From positions 1,178,001 through 1,242,000 of the forward strand of contig NZ_CP130720.1 in the NCBI RefSeq assembly GCF_035984415.1: a DNA stretch of 64,000 bases, written 5' to 3'. Shown piece after piece: positions 19,463-27,731 of this stretch (position 1 is its first letter; every line of letters begins with the position of its first letter). A model generated the notes under the pieces. The model did no database searches and was not told the DNA's origin. It saw nothing but the letters and a program-made list of their open reading frames with translations. The position numbers and the translations under genes were made by a program. This DNA is from Streptomyces sp. NBC_01296 (GTDB lineage Bacteria > Actinomycetota > Actinomycetes > Streptomycetales > Streptomycetaceae).

Positions 19463-20749
19463 TCAGCGGATGCGCTCCGCCCCGGCCGACGGCTCCGCCG
19501 CCGTGATGCGCGGCGGCTTGAACCCCGCCGCGACGAAGGCCTCCGTGACCGCCCGGGTCACGGCCGGCTCGGCGTCGGCGTCGATCAGGGCCAGGGCCGA
19601 GCCGCCGAACCCGCCCCCGGTCATCCGGGCCCCGTACGCGCCCGCCGCGTTGGCGGTGGCGACTGCCAGGTCGAGCTCCGCGCAGGACACCTCGTAGTCG
19701 TCCCGCAGCGAGGCGTGGCCCTCGGTCAGCAGCGGGCCCGCTTCCCGCAGCCGACCGGCGCGCAGCAGCTCCTCCACCCGTACGACCCGTTCGTTCTCGG
19801 TGACGACGTGCCGGACCCGTGCGCGCCGGACCGGGTCGTCGAGGCGGGCCAGGGCCTGGTCCAGCGCCTCGTACGGGAGGTCGCGCAGGGCGGGCAGCCC
19901 GAGCTCGGCGGCGGCCCCGTGGCAGGAGGCGAGGCGCTCGGCGTAGGCCCCGTCGGCCAGGTCGTGCTTGACCCGGGTGTCGATGACCAGGAGGCGCAGG
20001 CCCGCCGCCGCGCAGTCGAAGGGGATGTGCCGCTGTTCGAGGGTGCGGGTGTCCAGGTGGAGGGCGTGGCCCTCGGTGGCGCAGGCCGAGGCCGTCTGGT
20101 CCATCACCCCGCAGGGCACGCCGACGTAGGCGTTCTCGGCACGCCGGGCGAGCGCGGCCAGTCCGGTCCCGGTGAGCGGGATCCCGTACAGGTCGGTGAG
20201 CGCCAGGGCGGTGGCCACCTCCAGGGCGGCTGAGGAGGACAGCCCGGCCCCGGCCGGCACGTCGGACCGTACGTGCAGATCGGCGCCGCCGACCGGAAGG
20301 CCGGCGTCCAGCAGGGCCCACAGCACCCCGGCCGGGTACGCGGCCCAGCCTGCGGCGCCGGTGGGCGGGCGGGCCGGGTCGAGGTCGGCGGGGCGGACGG
20401 TGACCACGCCGGAGGCGACGTCGGCGGAGTGGAGCCGCAGGATCCCGTCGGAGCGCCGGGCGGCGGCGACCTCCGTGCGCTGCGGGAGCGCGAAGGGCAG
20501 GGCGAAGCCGTCGTTGTAGTCGGTGTGTTCGCCGATGAGGTTGACCCGGCCCGGAGCCGCCCAGACCCCCTCGGGCGGGGACCCGTACAGCCGGCGGAAC
20601 CCGTCTGCGGCGGCCTGGTTCGCCGGCTCGCCGCCTTTCGCCGGCTTGCCGTCCTTCACCGGCTTGCCGTCCTTCATCGGTTCGCCGTGCTTCATCGGCT
20701 CGCCGTGCTTCATCGGCTCGCCGTGCTTCATCGGTTCGCGGTCCTTCAT
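19463..20749 (-). CDS. galK: galactokinase with repetitive N-terminal extension
   Basis: Phosphorylates galactose to galactose-1-phosphate (Leloir pathway). It contains the galactokinase signature GRVNLIGEHTDYNDGF, the GHMP ATP loop VPAGAGLSSSAALE and C-terminal GGGFGGSALALI. The 428-residue protein exceeds the usual ~385 because it opens with seven degenerate hexapeptides (MKDREP, MKHGEP x3, MKDGKP, VKDGKP, AKGGEP) before the first conserved residues. ATG 20749 has GGGAGGTGG 7 bases upstream and overlaps the galT stop (ATGA), so translation from the repeat is well supported. It is the last gene of the GH35-galT-galK operon; no galE is in the window. Confidence 0.95.
   Translation of the reverse strand: MKDREPMKHGEPMKHGEPMKHGEPMKDGKPVKDGKPAKGGEPANQAAADGFRRLYGSPPEGVWAAPGRVNLIGEHTDYNDGFALPFALPQRTEVAAARRSDGILRLHSADVASGVVTVRPADLDPARPPTGAAGWAAYPAGVLWALLDAGLPVGGADLHVRSDVPAGAGLSSSAALEVATALALTDLYGIPLTGTGLAALARRAENAYVGVPCGVMDQTASACATEGHALHLDTRTLEQRHIPFDCAAAGLRLLVIDTRVKHDLADGAYAERLASCHGAAAELGLPALRDLPYEALDQALARLDDPVRRARVRHVVTENERVVRVEELLRAGRLREAGPLLTEGHASLRDDYEVSCAELDLAVATANAAGAYGARMTGGGFGGSALALIDADAEPAVTRAVTEAFVAAGFKPPRITAAEPSAGAERIR
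20624..20749 (-). repeat. seven 18-bp tandem units at the galK 5' end
   Basis: Seven consecutive six-codon units make up the first 42 codons of galK; three units are near-identical (ATGAAGCACGGCGAGCCG type). Each ATG-beginning unit also offers an in-frame potential restart codon (five ATG and one GTG). Length change would alter only the N-terminal tail. Confidence 0.85.
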
Positions 20750-21786
20750 CGGCTCGCCACCTCCCGCAGCCGCGCGGCCGCGTCCTCGGGCCGGACGTCG
20801 TTCATGTAGGCCTCCATCCCGGATTCGGTTCCCGCCAGGTACTTGAGCTTGTCAGCGGTGCGGCGGACCGTGAAGAGCTCGAGGTGGAGCGCGAAGTCGT
20901 CCCGGCCCTCGCCTGAGGTCGGCGCCTGGTGCCAGGCGGAGATGTACGGGGTGGGCCCGGGCCTCCCGAACAGCCGGTCGAAGCGGCGCAGCAGCTCCAG
21001 GTAGAGGCAGGGGAACTCGGCGCGGGCCGCGTCGTCCAGCGTGGTCAGGTCGGCGGTGCGGCGGTGCGGATAGAGGTGGACCTCGTACGGCCAGCGCGCG
21101 GCGTAGGGCACGAAGACGGTCCAGTGCTCCCCTTCGAGGACGACCCGGGTGCCCTCGGCGCGTTCGGCGGCGAGCACCTCCTCGAAGAGGTTGCCGCCGG
21201 TGCGGGCACGGTGGGCGGCGACGGTGGCGAGCATGCGGGTGGTGCGCGGGGTGAGGAAGGGGAAGGCGTAGATCTGGCCGTGCGGGTGCGCGAGGGTCAC
21301 GCCGATCTCGGTGCCCCGGTTCTCGAAGCAGTAGACCTGACGGACCCGGTGGTGGGCGGAGAGCTCGGCGGTGCGGTCGGTCCAGGCGGCCAGGACCAGC
21401 GCGGCGCGCTCCTCGTCGAGCTCGGCGAAGGAGGTCAGGTGGTCGGGGGTGAAGCAGATGACCTCGCAGCGGCCGGTGTCGCCGGCGAGGGAGGGGAAGC
21501 GGTTCTCGAAGACGACCACGTCGTAGTCGGGGGCCGGGATCTCGCTCGCGTGCCCCTCGGTGGAGGGACACAGCGGGCAGGCGTCGGCGGGCGGGAGGTA
21601 GGTGCGCCCCTGGCGATGGGAGGCGATGACGACGGCGTCGCCGAGCAGCGGGTCGCGGCGCACCTCGGAGGAGGTGGCGGACGCGTCGAGGGGGCGGGTG
21701 TCGGGGACGGCGCGGGCCGCGCCGTCGTCGGCGTCGTAGTACAGGATCTCGCGGCCGTCGGCCAGGCGGGTGCTCGTTCGCTTCAC
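20746..21786 (-). CDS. galT: galactose-1-phosphate uridylyltransferase
   Basis: Exchanges UMP between UDP-glucose and galactose-1-phosphate. The 346-residue protein has the zinc-binding CPLC of the N-terminal half, the catalytic HPHGQIYAFP (His-x-His) and ENRFPSLAG, all family hallmarks. I chose GTG 21786 (MKRTSTRLADGREILYYD), which matches the usual start of actinomycete GalT; a GTG 39 bases further up would add 13 residues. It is the middle gene of the operon, coupled to galK by a 4-base overlap. Confidence 0.93.
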   Translation of the reverse strand: MKRTSTRLADGREILYYDADDGAARAVPDTRPLDASATSSEVRRDPLLGDAVVIASHRQGRTYLPPADACPLCPSTEGHASEIPAPDYDVVVFENRFPSLAGDTGRCEVICFTPDHLTSFAELDEERAALVLAAWTDRTAELSAHHRVRQVYCFENRGTEIGVTLAHPHGQIYAFPFLTPRTTRMLATVAAHRARTGGNLFEEVLAAERAEGTRVVLEGEHWTVFVPYAARWPYEVHLYPHRRTADLTTLDDAARAEFPCLYLELLRRFDRLFGRPGPTPYISAWHQAPTSGEGRDDFALHLELFTVRRTADKLKYLAGTESGMEAYMNDVRPEDAAARLREVASR

Positions 21787-21827
21787 AGGAAGAGCTTCTC
21801 TCGGGGGATGGTCACTGGAGTTCACCG

Positions 21828-21899
21828 GGGTCCTCGCGGTTCGCAGGGTCCTCGCGGTTCGCGGGCCTCGCCCGGCTCGCGGCCTTCGCGCGGCTCGCC
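21828..21899. repeat. four 18-bp tandem units between GH35 gene and galT
   Basis: Units at 21828-21845 and 21846-21863 are identical except for the last base (GGGTCCTCGCGGTTCGC-A/G); two diverged units follow to 21899. The array fills most of the 118-bp spacer between the beta-galactosidase stop and the galT start. Read on the minus strand the units contain CGAGCCG/CGAACCG, also present in the galK array. Confidence 0.8.
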
Positions 21900-21904
21900 G
21901 GGGT

Positions 21905-23692
21905 TCACTCGAGGGTGACGACGGTGGGGCGGCCGAGGTCGGGGCGGTCGCGCAGCGGCAGGTCGGCGCCGGGGCGCTCCAGCTCGAGGAGGACGATCTC
22001 GTTCCGGCCGCTCCGCCACAGGGGCGCGGGGGCGTACAGGGTGCGCTGCGGTCCGCGCGGGGTGTCGTAGTGGCCGAGGAGGAAACCGTTCAGCCAGACG
22101 AGGCCGGCGCCCCAGCCGGACACGTCGACGAATCCGTCGGCGGGGGCGCCCGGGAGGGCGTGGGTGAAGCGGTGGAAGGCCGGGCGGCCCGCGTCGGGGG
22201 TGTCGGGCGACCAGTCCAGGCCGGTCGGGTCGGTGAGCGGGAGCGGCCGGATCTCCCACTCGAACAGCTGCTGGTGGCCGTGGCGGACACCGCGCCACAT
22301 GCCCTTGCGGTCGTCGAGGAGCGGGCCGTAGTTGACCCGGCCCTGGGCGCGGACGAGGACGTCGAGGACGACCCCCGCCTCGCCGACGGGCAGGTCGAGG
22401 CCCTCGTCGGGCCGGTTGCGGTCGAGGATGCCGAGGGGCTCCCCGTCGGCGAACACGTAGGCGCGGTCGCCGAGGCCGTCGATCCGGACGGGCATGGCGG
22501 GGCGCGGGCCGGTGACGGTGGTGCGGTAGTGGATCATGCCGTGGGCCTGGCCGAGCTTCTCCATCGACTCGGGCGCGGGGCGCAGCACGGGCTCCCCGCC
22601 GAGCAGGTCGAGGTGGTCCAGCAGCGGGGCGGCGCCGGCGGGGACCGCAAGGGCGGGGGTGATACGGGGCGGCGGCTGCGGCAGCGGCCCGTCGGGCAGC
22701 GGCACGTACTTGCCGATGACCTCGCGCAGCGCGTGGAACTTGGGGGTGAGTTCGCCGGCCTCGCCGATGGGAGCGTCGTAGTCGTAGCTGGTGACGGTGG
22801 GCTGGTAGCCGGGGTCGCCGGGCCGGGACCCGGTGTGGTTGGCGCCCGCCCAGAAGCCGAAGTTGGTGCCGCCGTGGGCCATGTAGAGGTTGACGGAGGC
22901 GCCGGTGGCGAGGAGTTCGTCGAGGGACTGCGCCGCGTCCTCGACGGCGCGGACGTGGTGGTCCTCGCCCCAGTGGTCGAACCAGCCGATCCAGAACTCC
23001 ATGGCGGCGAGCGGGCCGGTCCGCTGGTAGCGGCGCAGGTGCGCGAGGCGTTCGGCGGGCCGGGCGCCGAAGGTGGCGGTGGCGAGACGGCCCGGGAGCA
23101 TGCCGCCCTGGAGCATGGCGTCCTCGGGCCCGTCGGCGGTGAACAGGAGGCAGTCCACGCCGCGTTCGACCAGGGCCTGTTCCACATGGGCGCGGTAGCG
23201 GGTGTCGTTGCCGTACGAGCCGTACTCGTTCTCGATCTGTACGGCGACGACCGGACCGCCGCGGCTCGCGAGCAGCGGCAGCAGCTCGGGGGCGACGAGG
23301 TCGAACCAGCCGTCGACCTCGGCCTCGAAGCGGGGGTCGGAGCAGCGCAGGTGGAGGCCGTCGACGGCGAGGAGCCGGGCGGGCAGGCCGCCGAAGTCCC
23401 ATTCGGCGCAGATGTACGGGCCGGGGCGGACGACGGCGTCGAGACCGAGGTCCCGGGCGGTGCGCAGGAAGCGGCCGAGGTCGCGCGGTCCGGTGAAGTC
23501 GGCCTTGCCGGGGGCGGTCTCGTGGAAGTTCCAGGGGACGTACGTGTCCACGGTGTTGACACCCAGGGCGCGCAGCCGCCGCAGCCGGTCCTCCCACAGG
23601 CCGGGATGGACCCGGAAGTAGTGCAGGGCGCCCGAGACGATGCGGTGGGGGCGGCCTGCGCGCCGGAATCCGTCCTGGTCGTACGTGAGCAT
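21905..23692 (-). CDS. GH35 beta-galactosidase
   Basis: Cleaves terminal beta-galactosides, probably intracellularly because no signal peptide is present. Residues 1-330 form the TIM barrel: FRVHPGLWEDRL, VDTYVPWNFHE, the catalytic acid/base in VQIENEYGSYG and the nucleophile in AAMEFWIGWFDHWG, followed by beta-sandwich domains (RGPQRTLYAPAPLWRSGRNE near the end). The 595-residue length is normal for the bacterial GH35 group. It is the first gene of the GH35-galT-galK operon, giving a direct path from galactoside to galactose-1-phosphate and UDP-galactose. Confidence 0.93.
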   Translation of the reverse strand: MLTYDQDGFRRAGRPHRIVSGALHYFRVHPGLWEDRLRRLRALGVNTVDTYVPWNFHETAPGKADFTGPRDLGRFLRTARDLGLDAVVRPGPYICAEWDFGGLPARLLAVDGLHLRCSDPRFEAEVDGWFDLVAPELLPLLASRGGPVVAVQIENEYGSYGNDTRYRAHVEQALVERGVDCLLFTADGPEDAMLQGGMLPGRLATATFGARPAERLAHLRRYQRTGPLAAMEFWIGWFDHWGEDHHVRAVEDAAQSLDELLATGASVNLYMAHGGTNFGFWAGANHTGSRPGDPGYQPTVTSYDYDAPIGEAGELTPKFHALREVIGKYVPLPDGPLPQPPPRITPALAVPAGAAPLLDHLDLLGGEPVLRPAPESMEKLGQAHGMIHYRTTVTGPRPAMPVRIDGLGDRAYVFADGEPLGILDRNRPDEGLDLPVGEAGVVLDVLVRAQGRVNYGPLLDDRKGMWRGVRHGHQQLFEWEIRPLPLTDPTGLDWSPDTPDAGRPAFHRFTHALPGAPADGFVDVSGWGAGLVWLNGFLLGHYDTPRGPQRTLYAPAPLWRSGRNEIVLLELERPGADLPLRDRPDLGRPTVVTLE

Positions 23693-23743
23693 GCGCTGAC
23701 TCCCGAGAGAGGTCGTGATGCCGTGAGGTGCCGGACGCCGCCG

Positions 23744-23773
23744 AATATATGAACGCACCGTCCACGCCGTCAA
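23744..23773 (-). promoter_or_regulatory. predicted promoter of GH35-galT-galK operon
   Basis: On the minus strand, TTGACG (23773-23768), an 18-base spacer and TATATT (23749-23744) make a good vegetative promoter about 50 bp before the GH35 start. The operator repeats at 23788-23805 lie just upstream of its -35. Confidence 0.65.
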
Positions 23774-23787
23774 TGACCGGTTGAACA

Positions 23788-23805
23788 GAAACGATCGAAA
23801 CGATC
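23788..23805. promoter_or_regulatory. tandem 9-bp operator (GAAACGATC x2)
   Basis: GAAACGATC is repeated head-to-tail at 23788-23796 and 23797-23805, followed by GGTTCGGTTC. Phased direct repeats with CGAAA cores are typical of DeoR-type operators. The array overlaps the -35 of the regulator promoter and flanks the GH35 promoter. A matching element (TTTCGATCG) precedes the ABC importer at 25049. Confidence 0.65.
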
Positions 23806-23823
23806 GGTTCGGTTCTCTATGAT
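23795..23823 (+). promoter_or_regulatory. predicted promoter of DeoR-LacI regulator
   Basis: TCGAAA (23795-23800), a 17-base spacer and TATGAT (23818-23823, 5 of 6 consensus bases) face the regulator gene. The -35 is embedded in the GAAACGATC repeats, which suggests autorepression. Confidence 0.5.
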
Positions 23824-23885
23824 GGCGGTGCAGACACGGATGCCCAGACGGACGCCGTCGGAAGACCGCAGGGGGTAGGGAAACC

Positions 23886-25019
23886 TTGAGACCACATGTG
23901 GACCAGCGCCAGGCGCAGGTGCTCGCGCTCGTCCGGGCACGGGGCAGCGTGCGCGTGGCGGATCTGGCACAGGAGCTGGGCGTCTCGCCGGTCACCCTGC
24001 GGCGCGACATCGAGGCGATGGCGGCCCGGGGAGAGATCCACCGGATGCACGGGGTGATCAGCCGGGTGGAGGCCGGGCGGCCCGGCGCTGCGGCGGCCTC
24101 GGCGCCGGCCCCCGGGCCCGGCGGGAGCCGGTCGCCGGCCCCGGCGGGGGCCGCGGGGCTGGTGATCGGGATGGTGGTGCCGACCACGGAGTACTACTAC
24201 GCGGAAGTGGTGCGCGGAGCCCGCGAGGTGGTCGAGGCGCGGGGAGCGCGGCTGACCGTGGGCCTGACCCGGTACCTGCCCGGCGAGGACCGGACGCAGG
24301 CCGACCGGCTGCTGTCCACCGGGGCGGACGGGCTGCTGCTCACCCCGAACTGGGACGCCGGTTCGCCCGGCCCCGGGGAGGGGGCCTGGACGGCGGAGCT
24401 GCCGGTTCCGACGGTGCTGGTGGAGCGGTGGGCCCCGCCCGGGCATCCGGCCGCGGCCCTGGACCGGGTGGCCTCCGACCATGCGTACGGGGCTGCGACG
24501 GCGGTACAGCACCTGGTGGAACGGGGCCACCGGCGGATCGCGCTGGCCAGCCGTGCGACGCCGACGACGCCGCGGCTGCGGGCCGGGTACGAGGCCGCGG
24601 TGGCCGCGCTCGGACTGGAGCCGGCGCCGCCGTGGCCGACGGCCGGGCCCGGTCCGCTCTCGGACGCGGACCTGTTCGCGCGGACGCTGGACTACCTGTG
24701 CGGGGCGGTGACGGCGGGCGGGGTGACCGCGGCCCTGATCCACAGCGACACCGACGCGATCATGCTGATCCCGAGGCTCCAGGCGCGCGGGGTCCGAGTG
24801 CCGGAGGACCTGGCCGTGATCACGTACGACGACGAGGTGGCGGGGCTGGCCGACGTACCGCTCTCTGCGGTGGCGCCGGCCAAGCACGAGGTGGGGGCGC
24901 GGGCGGCGGGGCTGCTGCTGGACCGGCTGACGGCGGCGGGCGAAGGACGGGACGCGGGACGGCAGACGGGGTCGCGGCAGCATCTGGAGCTGCTGCCCCG
25001 ACTGACGATCCGCTCATAA
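23886..25019 (+). CDS. DeoR-type HTH / LacI-type sensor hybrid regulator
   Basis: Transcription factor of 377 residues. Residues 1-60 are a DeoR winged helix (RVADLAQELGVSPVTLRRDIEAM, then GEIHRMHG), followed by a low-complexity Ala/Pro linker. Residues 95-377 are a LacI/periplasmic-binding-like sugar sensor (IGMVVPTTEYYYAEVVRGAR, SDHAYGAATAVQHLVERGHRRIAL, VITYDDEVAGLADVPLSAV). The start is TTG 23886 with a GGGTAGGG ribosome site; GTG four codons later is possible. It is divergent from the galactosidase operon and directly upstream of an ABC sugar importer, both probably its targets. Confidence 0.9.
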   Translation: MRPHVDQRQAQVLALVRARGSVRVADLAQELGVSPVTLRRDIEAMAARGEIHRMHGVISRVEAGRPGAAAASAPAPGPGGSRSPAPAGAAGLVIGMVVPTTEYYYAEVVRGAREVVEARGARLTVGLTRYLPGEDRTQADRLLSTGADGLLLTPNWDAGSPGPGEGAWTAELPVPTVLVERWAPPGHPAAALDRVASDHAYGAATAVQHLVERGHRRIALASRATPTTPRLRAGYEAAVAALGLEPAPPWPTAGPGPLSDADLFARTLDYLCGAVTAGGVTAALIHSDTDAIMLIPRLQARGVRVPEDLAVITYDDEVAGLADVPLSAVAPAKHEVGARAAGLLLDRLTAAGEGRDAGRQTGSRQHLELLPRLTIRS

Positions 25020-25048
25020 GGAACAGGAAAGGACTCTCGGACTGATCA

Positions 25049-25102
25049 TTTCGATCGAGTTGCGCATTCGCTCTTGACGGTGTGCTCGTCCGCACAAAAG
25101 AT
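25049..25102 (+). promoter_or_regulatory. operator element and promoter before ABC importer
   Basis: TTTCGATCG at 25049-25057 is the reverse complement of the CGATCGAAA core seen at the regulator promoter. TTGACG at 25074-25079 with a weak AAAGAT 17 bases downstream is the best promoter match before the binding-protein gene at 25156. Confidence 0.5.
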
Positions 25103-25155
25103 GGGCCGCGTTCTCCCATCCGCCGCCGTCTGCGGTCGTCCGTAGGAGTCACTCC

Positions 25156-26481
25156 ATGTCGCGCACCTTCCGTTCCTTCCGCATGCCCCGATGCGCCCTG
25201 ACCGCCTCGGCCGCCTCGCTCGCCCTGCTCGCCACCGCGTGCGGCGGGGAAGCGGCACCGGGCGCGGCCGGGGCGGCCGGCGGCTCGCCGGAGCAGCCGG
25301 TCACCGTCACGTACTGGTCCTCGTCCGCGGGTGCGCAGCAGACGGCGGACGCCTTCAACCGGACGCACCCGAACATCCGGGTGCGGTTCTCGGCGGTGCC
25401 GGGCGGGCCCGACGGGGCGGCCAAGCTGGCCAATGCGGTCAAGGGCGGCAACGCGCCGGACATCGCGACGATGGACTACTCGGCGCTCCCGGAGTTCGCG
25501 AGCGGCGGGAATCTGGAGGACCTGAGCGGGACTTACGGGAAGCTCGTCTCGGACAAGTTCCCGGAGGCGGTCCAGTCCCTGGTGAAGCTGGGCGGCAAGA
25601 CGTGGGCCGTGCCCTTCGACGTCACCCCGCTCGAACTCTTCTACCGGAAGGACATCTTCGACAAGCACGGGGTGGCCGTGCCGAAGACGTGGGACGAGTA
25701 CAAGGCGGCCGCGGAGAAGATCCACCAGGCCGACCCGTCGGTGCGGATCACCAACTTCGGCGGCGGCGACCCGGCGGTGCTGGCGGGCCTCTCCTGGCAG
25801 GCGGGCGCCCGGTGGTACGGCACCGAGGGCGAGAAGTGGAAGGTCGCGATCAACGACCCCGCCTCGAAGAGGGTGGCGGAGTACTGGAACGGCCTGATGG
25901 CCTCGGGGGTCGCGTCGAAGACCCCGCTATGGGGCGAGGGTGAGGTGAAGGAACGTTCCTCCGGGCAGATCGCGACCGTCATCGGCGCCGCCTGGACGGC
26001 GGGCACGTTCCTCGCGAACTACCCCGACCTCAAGGGGAAATGGGGCATCGCGCCGCTGCCGACCTGGGACGGCAGGCCCGCGACCGGCATGTACGGCGGC
26101 ACCTCGTACATCGTGCCGAAGGGCAGCAAGCAGACCAAGGCCGCGGCAGAGTTCATCACGTGGGTCACCACCGACCCGGAGGCGATCAAGGCCCGGCTCA
26201 GCTCGCTGAAGTCACCGAGCAGCGCCCTGCCGGCCAATGCCGAGATGCGGGCCGAGGCCGCGAAGCTGTTCGACACGACGTACTTCGAGGGACAGGACCC
26301 GTACGGCCTGGCCGGCGCCGCCGCGGACACCATCGTGCCGGGCTGGACCTGGGGCCCGGTCCACCTCCAGGTCAACTCGGCGCAGAACGCGGCCGGCCCG
26401 GACCTGGTCAAGGCCCTGGGCGAGGGCCAGTCGGCCGCCGAGAAGGCCATCAAGGACCGCGGCCTGGGCCTGGCGGGCTGA
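25156..26481 (+). CDS. ABC sugar-binding lipoprotein
   Basis: Captures an oligo- or monosaccharide outside the cell for the two permeases that follow. The 441-residue precursor has a lipoprotein signal (ALTASAASLALLATACGG, lipobox ATAC) and the family-1 solute-binding fold (VTVTYWSSSAG, NAPDIATMDYSALPEF, GTSYIVPKGSKQTKAA). No ATPase gene is adjacent; Streptomyces importers of this class commonly share the MsiK ATPase. The stop overlaps the next start (TGATG). Confidence 0.92.
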   Translation: MSRTFRSFRMPRCALTASAASLALLATACGGEAAPGAAGAAGGSPEQPVTVTYWSSSAGAQQTADAFNRTHPNIRVRFSAVPGGPDGAAKLANAVKGGNAPDIATMDYSALPEFASGGNLEDLSGTYGKLVSDKFPEAVQSLVKLGGKTWAVPFDVTPLELFYRKDIFDKHGVAVPKTWDEYKAAAEKIHQADPSVRITNFGGGDPAVLAGLSWQAGARWYGTEGEKWKVAINDPASKRVAEYWNGLMASGVASKTPLWGEGEVKERSSGQIATVIGAAWTAGTFLANYPDLKGKWGIAPLPTWDGRPATGMYGGTSYIVPKGSKQTKAAAEFITWVTTDPEAIKARLSSLKSPSSALPANAEMRAEAAKLFDTTYFEGQDPYGLAGAAADTIVPGWTWGPVHLQVNSAQNAAGPDLVKALGEGQSAAEKAIKDRGLGLAG

Positions 26482-27731
26482 TGCCCACCCCCGAGCCCCG
26501 GCCCGAGCCCCCGGAACCGACCGCCCCGGGCACAGGCTCCACCTCAGGCGCGGGCTCCACCCTGGGCGCAGGGTCCACCTCAGGCGCGGGCACCAGCCCG
26601 ACCGCGGGCGCCGACGGCCCGGCGGGTGGCACAGGCGCGGGAGCGCGTATCTCGCGCGTCGAACCGGCGGGGGCCCCGGCGGCGGATTCGACCCACGGGC
26701 CCACCGGTTCGGCAGCCGGACACCGCACCGCCCAGCCGTCCCACCTCGGCCGAACCGCCGGAGGCACCGGCGTCGGCCTGCCCGCACGGGCGCCCCGACC
26801 GGCAGGCGCATCCCGCCCGGCGCAGTCACCCGGCCCCGGTCGAACCGCCGGAGGCACCGGCGCTGGGGCGGCCGCCGGGTTCATGGCGCCCTTCTTCCTC
26901 CTCTTCGCGCTCGTGACCCTCGCCCCCGTCGGGTACGCCGCCTGGCTCATCCTGTTCCGCGAGGAGCAGTCCGGCCTCGGATTCGGCGGAGCCCGGCAGG
27001 TCTTCAGCGGAATCGGGAACTACACCGAGGCCCTGTCCGATCCCCTGTTCCTGGCCTCGTTCCGCCACGTCGCCGTCTACTGCCTGCTCTACATCCCCGT
27101 CATGGTCGGCGGCGCCCTGCTCCTCGCCCTGCTGCTGGACTCCGCCCTCGCCCGTGCCCGGCGGTTCTTCCAGATCGCCTTCTACCTGCCGCACGCCGTC
27201 CCCGGTCTGATCGCCGCGGTGATCTGGCTCTACCTCTACACGCCCGGCCTCAGCCCCGTCCTCGACGTCCTCGACTCGGCCGGGATCTCCTGGAACTTCT
27301 TCGGCCGCGACGAGGCCCTGCTGTCCGTGGTCAACATCTCGGCCTGGCAGTGGACGGGCTACAACATGATCATCTTCTACGCCGGGCTCCAGGCCGTCCC
27401 CCGCGAGACCCTCGAGGCCGCCAGGATGGACGGTGCCGGAGCCATCCGCACCGCCTTCCAGGTCAAGGTGCCGAGCATCCGGCCCACCCTCGTGCTGACC
27501 GTCCTGTTCACCTGCGTCGGCGCCGTCCAGCTCTTCGACGCCCCGCAGTTGCTCCAGCTCCGGGCCACCGAGATGGGCGAGTCCTGGTCCCCGACCATGT
27601 ACATCTTCAGCGCCGCGTTCAAGGGCCACGACTACGGGCTGGCGGCCGCGAGCGCGCTGCTCCTCGCCCTGGTCGCCGGCGCCGCCTCCTACCTCGTCAC
27701 GAAGCTCGGCAACCGCTGGAGGTCCGCATGA
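26481..27731 (+). CDS. ABC sugar transporter permease 1 (MalF-type) with long repetitive N-tail
   Basis: Inner-membrane permease of 416 residues, of which about 130 N-terminal residues are Pro/Gly/Thr/Ser-rich and non-conserved, including tandem GSTSGA-type hexapeptides and a repeated GRTAGGTG block. The conserved part starts near FMAPFFLLFALVTLAPVGYAAW and has six helices with the binding-protein-dependent transport signature ETLEAARMDGAGAIRTAFQVKVPSI split across the cytoplasmic loop (EAARMDGAG). Usual members are about 300 residues, so the tail is an extra. A Met at residue 135 (ATG 26883) could be an alternative start, but TGATG coupling supports the long form. Confidence 0.85.
   Translation: MPTPEPRPEPPEPTAPGTGSTSGAGSTLGAGSTSGAGTSPTAGADGPAGGTGAGARISRVEPAGAPAADSTHGPTGSAAGHRTAQPSHLGRTAGGTGVGLPARAPRPAGASRPAQSPGPGRTAGGTGAGAAAGFMAPFFLLFALVTLAPVGYAAWLILFREEQSGLGFGGARQVFSGIGNYTEALSDPLFLASFRHVAVYCLLYIPVMVGGALLLALLLDSALARARRFFQIAFYLPHAVPGLIAAVIWLYLYTPGLSPVLDVLDSAGISWNFFGRDEALLSVVNISAWQWTGYNMIIFYAGLQAVPRETLEAARMDGAGAIRTAFQVKVPSIRPTLVLTVLFTCVGAVQLFDAPQLLQLRATEMGESWSPTMYIFSAAFKGHDYGLAAASALLLALVAGAASYLVTKLGNRWRSA
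26535..26606 (+). repeat. four 18-bp tandem units in permease-1 N-tail
   Basis: Units at 26535, 26553, 26571 and 26589 encode GSTSGA, GSTLGA, GSTSGA and a diverged GTSPTA. The first and third differ by one base (GGC/GGG-TCCACCTCAGGCGCG). Confidence 0.8.
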
